From the NCBI GenBank assembly GCA_046328575.1, contig JAXLWI010000012.1:15236-79235 (forward strand): a DNA stretch of 64,000 nucleotides. Direction: 5' to 3'. This document shows, one piece after another, positions 25,340 to 32,933 of the stretch. The position numbers and the translations under genes are program-made. Source of the DNA: JAGOBP01 sp046328575 (lineage in GTDB: Bacteria > Chloroflexota > Anaerolineae > Fen-1058). Positions within the stretch are counted from its first letter, which is position 1, and each line of letters begins with the position of its first letter. The notes beneath the pieces were generated by a model. It saw only the letters and a list, made by a program, of their open reading frames with translations. It ran no database searches and had not been told where the DNA came from.

Positions 25340-25495
25340 GTTACAGGCGGGCGACCTGGCTTTTCCAGCCACTAGCCGCGAGGGCTAGTCACTAGAATTA
25401 CAGTTGCGCAACAGCGCCGGACTCCGTTCAAATTGAACGCCACCGGCTTCGCCGTTTCCGCTCCGTCCATCCGGGGACAAGAGCACCTGCACCGC
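25340..25495 (-). promoter_or_regulatory. Cobalamin riboswitch
   Basis: The minus strand holds the ordered landmarks of the cobalamin aptamer: GGTGCTC at the 5' side, AAGCCGGTGGCG, then GAGTCCGGCGCTG (B12 box region), a GACTAGCC/GGCTAGTG stem and AGCCAGGTCGCCCGCC at the 3' side. It precedes btuF, the first gene of a cobalamin salvage operon, and is followed by a terminator hairpin. Exact ends are approximate. Binding of adenosylcobalamin should lower expression of the operon. Confidence 0.92.
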
Positions 25496-25569
25496 TATTC
25501 AGTTGTCAAAGTACGCGCGCACTATACTCCCGCCTGCGCGGGCTGTCAAGCCACCAGCGGTTTGGTCTA

Positions 25570-26007
25570 CTACTTCAACTCACTCGTGCAGTTGGGGCAG
25601 CGCGTCGCTTTGATCGAGATCTTCGAGAAGCAATACGGGCAATCTTTGGTCGTCGGATCAGCCGGGGCTGGCTTCTTCTTCATCGCGTTCATCGACTTCA
25701 CCACCAGGAACATGGCAAAGGCCACGATCAAGAAGGTGATGATGGCGTTGAGAAAGACGCCGATGTTGATCGTCGCGACGCCCGCATCCTGCGCGGCCTT
25801 CAATGTGGCATACGTCCCGGCTTTCAGTGGAATGAACCAGTTGGAGAAATCGATGCCGCCCGTCAGCAGTGAGACGATGGGCATGATGATGTCCTTAACG
25901 AACGACGACACGATCGCGCCGAACGCGCCACCGATGATCACAGCCACGGCCAGATCGACGACGTTACCACGTGCGATGAAGTCTCGAAATTCTTTGAGCA
26001 TCTTCAC
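25570..26007 (-). CDS. mscL: Large-conductance mechanosensitive channel with C-terminal zinc ribbon
   Basis: 145 residues. The MscL part has two membrane helices, with GNVVDLAVAVIIGGAFGAIV (about 14-33) as TM1, and is normal in length. After the cytoplasmic helix start (MNAMKKKPAP) the usual C-terminal bundle is replaced by CPYC-x12-CPNC, a four-cysteine zinc ribbon. It releases solutes on sudden osmotic down-shock. The ribbon is not part of the standard channel and may be a regulatory or assembly element. The ATG follows GGAGG by some 8 bases. Confidence 0.93.
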   Translation of the reverse strand: MKMLKEFRDFIARGNVVDLAVAVIIGGAFGAIVSSFVKDIIMPIVSLLTGGIDFSNWFIPLKAGTYATLKAAQDAGVATINIGVFLNAIITFLIVAFAMFLVVKSMNAMKKKPAPADPTTKDCPYCFSKISIKATRCPNCTSELK

Positions 26008-26110
26008 CCTCCTTGAGGAAATTGCCGCAAGCGGCGAGATGCCGTGATTCTAGCACAGCCTGTTTCAAGACAACATGGCAATAGCGTGAATGTTCTGTAC
26101 GTAAATACAA

Positions 26111-26142
26111 ACCTCCCCGAAAGTTGATGCTTTCAGGGAGGT
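26111..26142 (-). terminator. Terminator after the inositol-phosphatase gene
   Basis: ACCTCCC pairs with GGGAGGT and the inner GAAAG with CTTTC; a TTTGTATTT tail follows on the minus strand. It separates the gene at 26164 from mscL. Confidence 0.8.
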
Positions 26143-26163
26143 ACGCACTTCACGTTTTCGCAG

Positions 26164-26928
26164 TCACGCCAACGACGCCAACGCCCACGGAATCAAGCCC
26201 GGCCCGCATGCAATGCAATCCGGTTCCACGTAGTTCCACGGCTGACCGCGATGATTCAAGATTCGTCCGCCCGCTTCCTCGATGATAATCTGGCCTGCCG
26301 CGCCATCCCACGGCATCAACGCGCCATGATAGTAAACATCGATCCAGCCCGCGGCCAGATAGCACATACCCAGCGCCGCCGAACCGATGGCGCGGATGGT
26401 GCGGCTTTGCAAGCCCGTGCGCCGCAGCCACTCCAACTCGCGTGTGCGCGCTTCCTCGCCGCGCCCCCAATCCAGACCGATGACGGCATCGGTAATATCC
26501 GTCACTGTCGTAACGTGGATCGGCTGTTCGTTCAACGTCGCGCCCCGATCGGCTTCGGCGGCGAACAAGTCCTCGCGTAGTGGATCGTAGATCACACCCA
26601 ACACGGGCCGCCCAGCCTGCACCAACGCGATCGAGACGCTGAAAACCGGAATGTGCCGGGAATAATTCGTCGTGCCATCCAACGGATCGATCACCCAGAT
26701 CGACTTGGCATCGGCCGGCGGTTGGATGTTCTCTTCTGCCAGGATCGCGGCCTGCGGATCTCTAGCCCGAATCCGATCGACTATCGCGGCCTGCGCGGCC
26801 AGATCGGCGTCCGTGTAGAAATCCCGCCAGCCTTTGGCGTGAATCTCGCGCGGCTGAGTGTACTTGTCGCGCAAGATGCCGCCCGCTTCACGCGCCATGG
26901 CAACCGTAAAGTCCAACAAATCAGACAT
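26164..26928 (-). CDS. Inositol monophosphatase-family phosphatase
   Basis: 254 residues. The metal-binding motifs are AEENI (about 69), WVIDPLDGTTNYSRHIPVF (about 82-100) and PWDGAAGQIIIEEAGG in the C-terminal part, matching the family. Members hydrolyse inositol monophosphate, histidinol phosphate, fructose bisphosphate or PAP, and the substrate cannot be read from sequence alone. It is a single gene between the mscL terminator and the solute-binding protein. Confidence 0.9.
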   Translation of the reverse strand: MSDLLDFTVAMAREAGGILRDKYTQPREIHAKGWRDFYTDADLAAQAAIVDRIRARDPQAAILAEENIQPPADAKSIWVIDPLDGTTNYSRHIPVFSVSIALVQAGRPVLGVIYDPLREDLFAAEADRGATLNEQPIHVTTVTDITDAVIGLDWGRGEEARTRELEWLRRTGLQSRTIRAIGSAALGMCYLAAGWIDVYYHGALMPWDGAAGQIIIEEAGGRILNHRGQPWNYVEPDCIACGPGLIPWALASLA

Positions 26929-26983
26929 AGTGATCCAATTTCCAATGAACCATGCTCAATGCGCCAGTGTCATTGAGCAGCGT

Positions 26984-28282
26984 TCATTTTAAGAGCGCAT
27001 CCGCAGCTTGTGCCGCTTCATTCAGCACTTGCGCCGGATCGTTGCCGTCCACGGCGGCATTGACCGCATGCACCAACAACTCGGCGATGCTGCCCCACTG
27101 CGGAATATCGGGCTGCGCTTGCGCCACTTCCAACAGATCGAACGCGACTTTGAAACCCGAGTTCAACGTGAAGAGGTTCGACAGGCCCAACGCCGCCGAT
27201 TTGCGCAACGGCAGCAAGCCGGTCAGTTGCGACCAGCGTACCGTCTGCGGTGTTTCCGAGAACCACCGTACGAACAACCACGTGGCCAATTGCTTGGCCG
27301 GCGTACTGCGCAGCATGATCCACGCTGGACCGCTGATCGTCAAGGTCGGCGTGCGTCGGCCATAGGGCACCGGCGATACGCCCCACCGAAAACCACCCTG
27401 CGCCTCGACAGCGCTAAAAATACTGGGTAGCTGCGTGGTCAATGCAAAGATCATCGCCACCTTGCCGCGCGCAAAGTCCTTGATGGCATCCTCGGGCGCG
27501 CTGTGATAGACGCAGCCGCTGGCGGCCGCCTCCTGCAACGTCGTCAACGTCCGCACGCCTTCCTCGCCGCTAAAGGTCGTATGTGTGCCGTCGTCACTGA
27601 TAATGGACCCACCGCGGCTATTCAACCATGCCGTGGCAAAATCGGCGCGCGGCGTGAAGCCAAAACCGTACACATCCACTTTGCCATCATTGGTCATGTC
27701 TTTGGTTGTGTTCTGGCAAATCTCTTTGAACAACGGCCAGGAATCAGGAGCGATGAAGTAGTTGTTGACGGCTAATCGATCGATGTTGTAAATCAAGACG
27801 ACGCCTTCACCACCCAGCGGAAAGTCCACCAGCTCGTCGCTTTTTGGATCGCGCGTAGTATCCAGCATCGCCGGATAGATGTCGGCGAAGTCGCTGCTAG
27901 TCAGGCCGAAGCGTGTATCGCTGGTGTAGCGCTGCATGGGCATGACCGCGTTGCCGAGCGACCAAACTACCCCCGACGGTCGAATCGCCAACTCAGGCAT
28001 AGTGCCGGCATCCGCGCTGGCCTTGAGTTTCTTGCCCAACTGATCGGCCGTGCCGTGATACTCCGGCACGATCACGATCTTCCAGGGGTTGGTCGCGTTG
28101 AACTCGTCAACCTGCGAGAGCAGCGCTTCGCGAGTGGCGCCTTCGTATGAATGCCACAGCACAACCTCTTGCCCGTCGGGCCGGACGACGTCACTGGATG
28201 GTGTTGCCGTCGGCGCACAGCTCGCCAGCACCGCGGCACCGATGACCAGCCGTATCACGCGATTGATAAGTTGTCTAACCAT
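26984..28282 (-). CDS. Extracellular solute-binding lipoprotein (ABC importer family 1)
   Basis: 432 residues. The signal sequence ends AAVLASCAP, a lipoprotein site. The mature part has the family 1 binding fold: VVLWHSYEGATREALL near the N-terminus, then PLGGEGVVLIYNIDRL and a C-terminal ETPQTVRWSQLTGLLPLRKSA. It probably binds a sugar or glycerol-phosphate type ligand. No permease or ATPase gene is adjacent, so its transporter must be encoded elsewhere. Start at ATG 28282 is supported by a good promoter just upstream; an upstream frame extension would overlap that promoter. Confidence 0.87.
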   Translation of the reverse strand: MVRQLINRVIRLVIGAAVLASCAPTATPSSDVVRPDGQEVVLWHSYEGATREALLSQVDEFNATNPWKIVIVPEYHGTADQLGKKLKASADAGTMPELAIRPSGVVWSLGNAVMPMQRYTSDTRFGLTSSDFADIYPAMLDTTRDPKSDELVDFPLGGEGVVLIYNIDRLAVNNYFIAPDSWPLFKEICQNTTKDMTNDGKVDVYGFGFTPRADFATAWLNSRGGSIISDDGTHTTFSGEEGVRTLTTLQEAAASGCVYHSAPEDAIKDFARGKVAMIFALTTQLPSIFSAVEAQGGFRWGVSPVPYGRRTPTLTISGPAWIMLRSTPAKQLATWLFVRWFSETPQTVRWSQLTGLLPLRKSAALGLSNLFTLNSGFKVAFDLLEVAQAQPDIPQWGSIAELLVHAVNAAVDGNDPAQVLNEAAQAADALLK

Positions 28283-28310
28283 CTGTATCTGCCTGTTCCA
28301 AAGTGCGCTG

Positions 28311-28339
28311 AGTATAACCGAGCGGTTACACGGCGTCAA
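28311..28339 (-). promoter_or_regulatory. Promoter of the solute-binding protein gene
   Basis: On the minus strand TTGACG, a 17-nt spacer and TATACT, 28 bases before the ATG at 28282. Confidence 0.7.
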
Positions 28340-28361
28340 ACAAGTCTGCCCATGGTCTGTG

Positions 28362-28375
28362 TTATACTTCGTCGC
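28362..28375 (+). promoter_or_regulatory. -10 box of the Lgt-like gene, probably leaderless
   Basis: TATACT ends 8 bases before the A of the ATG at 28376, so the mRNA would begin at or next to the start codon. No clear -35 box is seen and no ribosome binding site is present. Confidence 0.45.
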
Positions 28376-29158
28376 ATGTGGCCAGTGTTGGTGCAATGGG
28401 GGGGATTGACTGTTGGCTCGTATGCCGCACTGTTGAGCCTGGGGTTGGCAACCGCGACGCTAATGGTCGCTGTTGAAGCGCGTCGCCGCCACATCCGATC
28501 GAAGGTGTGGCTCGACATCGTGCTCGCGGCGATCACCATCGGCGTAGTGGCTGCTCGACTTGGTTACGTCCTCATCAACTGGGCCTACTTCAAAGATCAC
28601 CTCTGGGAAAGTCTGGCGATTTGGGAAGGCGGCCTGAGTTGGCACGCGGGTTTGATCGGCGGCGCACTGGGCGCGTGGCTCATCGCCCACCGATCGGTTG
28701 ATCACCGCCCGATCGAGTTGCTTGATCTGCTCGCGATTGCGGCTCCGCTTGGTTTAGCGTTTGGCTGGCTCGGCTGTTATCTCTCCGCCGCCGCCTACGG
28801 CCAGGAGCTGTTTCCCCGTCAACCCTTCTTCTTTCTCGCGATCGACGCGCCTGATCTGTACGGCACGATCAATCCGCGCTGGCCCAGTCAATTGTTAGGC
28901 GCAGCCTGGAGCATTGTCGTGTTCGGACTGTTATGGCTAACTCGTCGGCGTACATGGCCCGCGGGGTTGCGTTGGGGGCTGTTTCTGGCCGCGTACAGCG
29001 TGGGCGCGTGGCTTATTGGCTTCACCCGTGGCGATGACATTCCGCATCTGGCAGGCTGGCGTCTCGATCAACTTTTCGACGTGTTGGTGGTCTTTTTCGG
29101 CTTGCTTCAACTAGGGCAGGCCGCTGGGAGCAAACGTCATGACCGATCTGCAACCTGA
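28376..29158 (+). CDS. Lgt-like membrane protein lacking key catalytic residues
   Basis: 260 residues, about seven membrane helices. GGLSWHAGLIGGALGAW matches the Lgt region with the conserved His. The Lgt signature, normally GRxGNFxNGE, here reads GWLGCYLSAAAYG, so the essential Arg, Asn and Glu are replaced. It is therefore a divergent relative of prolipoprotein diacylglyceryl transferase and probably not a standard Lgt. It overlaps the following histidine kinase gene by 20 bp, so the two are coupled. True catalytic activity is doubtful from sequence alone. Confidence 0.78.
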   Translation: MWPVLVQWGGLTVGSYAALLSLGLATATLMVAVEARRRHIRSKVWLDIVLAAITIGVVAARLGYVLINWAYFKDHLWESLAIWEGGLSWHAGLIGGALGAWLIAHRSVDHRPIELLDLLAIAAPLGLAFGWLGCYLSAAAYGQELFPRQPFFFLAIDAPDLYGTINPRWPSQLLGAAWSIVVFGLLWLTRRRTWPAGLRWGLFLAAYSVGAWLIGFTRGDDIPHLAGWRLDQLFDVLVVFFGLLQLGQAAGSKRHDRSAT

Positions 29159-30569
29159 CAAGCCACACCCCGATGCCCGTATCCCACGGTTCATCGAGGC
29201 CACCGAGCATCTCAAGCGCGGCGAATTCGATCTGGACGTGCCCACGACACCGCCCGATGATCTTGGCCGCCTCGGCGAAGCTCTGCGCGACTTGGCGCTC
29301 AGCCTGGAAGTCCGCTATCGCGAAGTTCAGAAGTTGGAGCGCATCACGACTCGTATCAATGCCGGCCTGCTGCTCGACGATGTGCTGGATAACATCTTCC
29401 AGGATTTTCGCGAAGTGCTGCCTTACGAACGGATCGGGTTGGCGCTGATCGAGGATGATGGGCGCGGGTCACTAGTGCGGGCGCGCTGGGCCAAAAGCGA
29501 TCTGCCTACGATCAAGATCAACCGCAACTTTGCCCAACCATTGGCCGGCAGCAGTTTGGAAACCATCATGACCACCGGGCAACCGCGCATTTTGAACGAT
29601 CTGGTGGCGTATCTGGACGCCAAGCCGCATTCTGAATCGACTCGCCTGATTGTGGCGGAAGGCTTGCGTTCGTCGCTGACCTGTCCGTTGATCGCTAACG
29701 GTGTGCCGATCGGGTTTATCTTTTTCTCCAGCGTCCGCGCGGATGCGTACGAAGCCGTCCACATCGATACGTTTCAGCGCATCGCGGAGCAGCTGTCCGT
29801 CATCGTCGAGAAAGGCCGGCTCGTATCCGAAATCGCGGAGCAGAAGACGATCCTGCAATTGCGCAGTGATGAGTTGCGCCGCTTGAATGAAACCCAGAAC
29901 GCGTTCTTGGGCATCGCCGCTCACGACTTGCGCAGCCCCATCGCCCTGATTCGAATGGCGGCCGAATTGTTGACCGATCCGGGCGCAGCGTTATCACCTG
30001 TACAAGCTCTGAAGTTTCTGAAAGACATCAAACGCAATACCGATTATATGCTGACTATGCTGAACGATCTGCTGGACGTGACCCAGATCGAATCCGGCAA
30101 TTTGAATCTGGAAGTGCAGTCGATCAAAACGACTGATTTTCTCGAGGAAGCCGTGCGCTGGCATGCCACTGTGGCCGCGCCTAAGGGTACGCAAGTTTTG
30201 CTCGAGCCACCAACAGGCGAACTCATCCAGGCCGATCCGTTACGCTTACGGCAGGTCATCGATAATTTGATTTCGAATGCCGTGAAGTATTCACCTCCAG
30301 GCAGCACAGTGCGCGTAAGGGCCACCCCCACCGATCGGCTGTGGCGGCTCACCGTGACCGATCAAGGTCCGGGGCTGACGCCTCAAGATCGACAACGGTT
30401 GTTTCAAGATTTCGCCCGTCTGTCGGCTCGACCCACCGGCGGCGAGAAAAGCACCGGCCTCGGTCTGGCCATCGTGCGACGGATCATGGAAGCGCATGGC
30501 GGGCAAGTCGGCGTTGAGTCCGAACCCGGTCACGGCGCAACTTTCTGGATCACCCTGCCGGTGGCTTGA
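29139..30569 (+). CDS. Soluble GAF-domain sensor histidine kinase
   Basis: 476 residues without membrane helices. The first 60 residues resemble a HAMP-like helix (EFDLDVPTTPPDDLGRLGEAL). A GAF sensor domain follows (about 75-225), a coiled stretch, then the phospho-acceptor H262 in GIAAHDLRSP. The ATPase domain has N box NLISNAVKYSPP and G boxes DQGPGL and GLGLAIV. It overlaps the Lgt-like membrane protein and has no adjacent response regulator. It may report on a small ligand or on its membrane neighbour. Confidence 0.9.
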   Translation: MTDLQPDKPHPDARIPRFIEATEHLKRGEFDLDVPTTPPDDLGRLGEALRDLALSLEVRYREVQKLERITTRINAGLLLDDVLDNIFQDFREVLPYERIGLALIEDDGRGSLVRARWAKSDLPTIKINRNFAQPLAGSSLETIMTTGQPRILNDLVAYLDAKPHSESTRLIVAEGLRSSLTCPLIANGVPIGFIFFSSVRADAYEAVHIDTFQRIAEQLSVIVEKGRLVSEIAEQKTILQLRSDELRRLNETQNAFLGIAAHDLRSPIALIRMAAELLTDPGAALSPVQALKFLKDIKRNTDYMLTMLNDLLDVTQIESGNLNLEVQSIKTTDFLEEAVRWHATVAAPKGTQVLLEPPTGELIQADPLRLRQVIDNLISNAVKYSPPGSTVRVRATPTDRLWRLTVTDQGPGLTPQDRQRLFQDFARLSARPTGGEKSTGLGLAIVRRIMEAHGGQVGVESEPGHGATFWITLPVA

Positions 30570-30641
30570 CAAGCCGCTCCGCGCGCGGTACACTATTTAG
30601 TGTAAGATTTACACGAAACCACACTTACCCAAGGTTCAACC

Positions 30642-31487
30642 ATGAAAATCAACGTCGGTCTCGCGCAAATCAGCCCCAAGCTCGCCGATGTCCGCTCAAA
30701 CTGCGAATTGCATATGCAGTTCATTGAGCGCGCCGCGCAGCAAAAAGTGGACCTGCTCATCTTTCCGGAACTCTCGATGACGGGGTATGCCGTGCAGGAT
30801 GCGGTAGGCGAAGTCGCTCATCGCGCTGTGCCGACTGATCCGCTGATCAACACGATGTTGGAAGCCAGCCAGCGCATGGATCTCGTCGTCGGCTTTGCGG
30901 AAGTCGACGAACGCGCCCGCTACTACACATCAAGCGCCTACTTTTCCAAAGGGCAGCTGGTGCACGTGCATCGCAAAGTGTATTTGCCGACCTACGCGCT
31001 CTTCGACGAAGGCCGTTACTTCGATTTGGGCGACAGCGTGCGCGCCTTTGATACGCGCTTTGGCCGCGCCGCGATTTTGATCTGCGAAGATTTCTGGCAT
31101 GCCAGTCCGCCGTACCTAGCTTGGCTGGACGGCGCCGATATGTTGATCCTCTGCTCGGCAAGCCCGGGTCGCGGTCTGGGCACCGATGATCGCCTGGGCT
31201 CCTCGCGCTTTGTCGAAACAGTTAACAAGTCATATGCCGCGTTGTTTGGCAGCTATGTTCTGCACTCAAATCGCGTTGGCTTTGAAGACGGCCTGAACTT
31301 CTGGGGCGGCTCAACAATCTTCGATCCCGATGGCGAGTTGGTGGTGCAAGCGCCCTACTTTGAAGAAGCGCTCACCGTCGCCACGCTTGATCTGGGTCAA
31401 GTGCAGCGCACGCGTAAGCGCATTCCGCTGCTGCGCGACGAACGCCCCGAATTGACGTTACGCGAGTTGAAGCGGATTACAACTTAG
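30642..31487 (+). CDS. Nitrilase-superfamily amidase beside NAD synthetase
   Basis: 281 residues with the complete carbon-nitrogen hydrolase triad: E43 (FPELSMTGY), K112 (HRKVYLPTY) and C148 (LICEDFWHA). It is most like the glutaminase domain that is normally fused to the N-terminus of NadE. Here it is a separate gene 86 bp before nadE, so it probably supplies ammonia from glutamine to the synthetase. Another amide substrate is possible. Confidence 0.83.
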   Translation: MKINVGLAQISPKLADVRSNCELHMQFIERAAQQKVDLLIFPELSMTGYAVQDAVGEVAHRAVPTDPLINTMLEASQRMDLVVGFAEVDERARYYTSSAYFSKGQLVHVHRKVYLPTYALFDEGRYFDLGDSVRAFDTRFGRAAILICEDFWHASPPYLAWLDGADMLILCSASPGRGLGTDDRLGSSRFVETVNKSYAALFGSYVLHSNRVGFEDGLNFWGGSTIFDPDGELVVQAPYFEEALTVATLDLGQVQRTRKRIPLLRDERPELTLRELKRITT

Positions 31488-31529
31488 CGGTTGGACCTCA
31501 ACGCTAAGTAGCGAACGCAGTGGAGATAA

Positions 31530-31571
31530 GCAGGCTTAAATCCAAAATCCAAAATCGGTAATCTAAAATCA
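31530..31571. repeat. AATCCAAAATC short tandem repeat
   Basis: AAATCC/AAAATC words repeat in tandem up to the nadE start. Similar heptamer-style repeats are common in gaps of some cyanobacteria. No ribosome binding site is visible, so the repeat forms the leader of nadE. Confidence 0.6.
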
Positions 31572-31573
31572 CT

Positions 31574-32413
31574 ATGACCCATCCCGATTACTCCGCCAAG
31601 CTCAACATCAATACCGATCTGGCCCGTACCGTGTTAAAGACCTTTCTGCGCGATGAAATCCGCAAAGTGGGCGTAGAGCATGCCGTCATTGGTTTATCCG
31701 GCGGCATCGATTCTGCCTTGGCCTGCTATCTGGTGGCGCAGGCCATCGGCGCGCACAACGTGTATGCGGTGCGCATGCCGTATCGAACCTCATCGCCAGA
31801 CAGCCTGGCGCACGCCCAGTTGATCATTGACGATCTGAAGATCAACAGCGAGACGGTCGAGATCACGGACATGGTCGACCCATTGATCGATCGGACACCG
31901 GGCATTACCGACAAACGCAAGGGCAATGTCATGGCGCGCGCGCGCATGATCGTGCTGTATGATCGATCGGCAGCGCACAATGCCCTCGTCATCGGCACCA
32001 GCAACAAAACCGAGTTGCTCTTAGGCTATGGCACGTTGTTCGGCGATATGGCCTCGGCGCTGAATCCCATCGGCGATCTATACAAGACCCAGATTCGCCA
32101 ACTGTCTCGCGCCATTGGTGTACCGCAGCCGATTGTGGACAAACCCCCATCGGCCGATTTGTGGCTGGGGCAAACCGACGAAGCGGAAATGGGGCTGACC
32201 TATGCTGAAGTTGATCAACTCTTGTACTTGTTGATCGATGAGCGCTATTCGCCGGAAGAAGCGGTCGAAGCGGGCTTCGATCGGACGTATGTCGATCGGG
32301 TCTTGAAGTTAATCCGCACGATGCACTTCAAGCGGCGACCACCCCTCATCGCTAAACTCAGCAAACGCACCGTCGGCATCGACTTCAACTACCTGCGCGA
32401 TTGGGGCTACTAA
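31574..32413 (+). CDS. nadE: NAD synthetase (ammonia-dependent type)
   Basis: 279 residues, lacking the N-terminal glutaminase domain. The ATP pyrophosphatase P-loop is LSGGIDSALACY (about 43-54), with GTSNKTELLLGYGTLFGD and PSADLWLGQTDEAEMG later. It makes NAD from deamido-NAD, ATP and ammonia. The separate nitrilase-type amidase before it could supply ammonia. A strong terminator follows at 32436. Confidence 0.95.
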   Translation: MTHPDYSAKLNINTDLARTVLKTFLRDEIRKVGVEHAVIGLSGGIDSALACYLVAQAIGAHNVYAVRMPYRTSSPDSLAHAQLIIDDLKINSETVEITDMVDPLIDRTPGITDKRKGNVMARARMIVLYDRSAAHNALVIGTSNKTELLLGYGTLFGDMASALNPIGDLYKTQIRQLSRAIGVPQPIVDKPPSADLWLGQTDEAEMGLTYAEVDQLLYLLIDERYSPEEAVEAGFDRTYVDRVLKLIRTMHFKRRPPLIAKLSKRTVGIDFNYLRDWGY

Positions 32414-32435
32414 ACCGAGTAGGCGACAGTTCAAA

Positions 32436-32465
32436 AACCCACCTCATTGGAAGGTGGGTTTTTTG
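32436..32465 (+). terminator. Terminator after nadE
   Basis: AACCCACCT pairs with AGGTGGGTT around a short loop, followed by a T-run. Confidence 0.88.
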
Positions 32466-32467
32466 TT

Positions 32468-32933
32468 TGTGGATTGTATCCGGAGAGACCCTGAGGCCTT
32501 TCCGCCTATTTAGTAGAAGATTGTTTTTTAATCAACCATGCTTAGGACTTACTTATTACATTTGTCATGGGCTTAAGACGACCTATCCCACTAATTTTAT
32601 CTCCAGTAGTGCGTTACAACTAAATTCCCACACAGTGTGCAGGGGTTAAGCCGGTTGCTTTTCTTGCACTCTAGTCACTGCCTCACGTCAATGAACGAAC
32701 AACTCGGCGCAATCGAAATGGTTGGAGTTGACTTAGCTCAGTCGATGCAGCTCTAAAAGGCTCAACCAAAACCATGACGTTGGCCTTGTTTGCGTTTGTC
32801 AGCTAAAAACGATCGAAGGAGGTGGCCCGCTACAAATACTGGTCGCGCAGTTCTAATGGCGAAAGATCAAGCCGGTCTTTTGTCCACTCGATCGGCCCCG
32901 GTGGCCGATCACAAATCCAACTGGAGAAGGAAC
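32468..32933 (+). other. AT-richer leader region before the giant secreted protein gene
   Basis: About 470 bases without a supportable gene, clearly richer in A and T than the surroundings. A possible -35 TTGACT lies near 32728. The stretch 32795-32870, between GGAGGTGG and GCGAAAGATC, has many small complementary words and could fold, but I could not match it to a known riboswitch class. The frame that runs into it from the following gene has no signal peptide at that start. Confidence 0.4.

Noticed and set aside
28376..29158. Genuine prolipoprotein diacylglyceryl transferase
   Set aside because: The GRxGNFxNGE signature is lost, so a standard Lgt assignment is not supported.
32795..32870. 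Cyclic-di-GMP or other known riboswitch before the giant gene
   Set aside because: The conserved core of the known classes was not found; recorded only as a possible structured leader.
32790..32933. Extension of the giant secreted protein to an earlier start at 32790
   Set aside because: The first 48 residues would bury the signal peptide; GGAGAAGG directly before 32934 marks the start.
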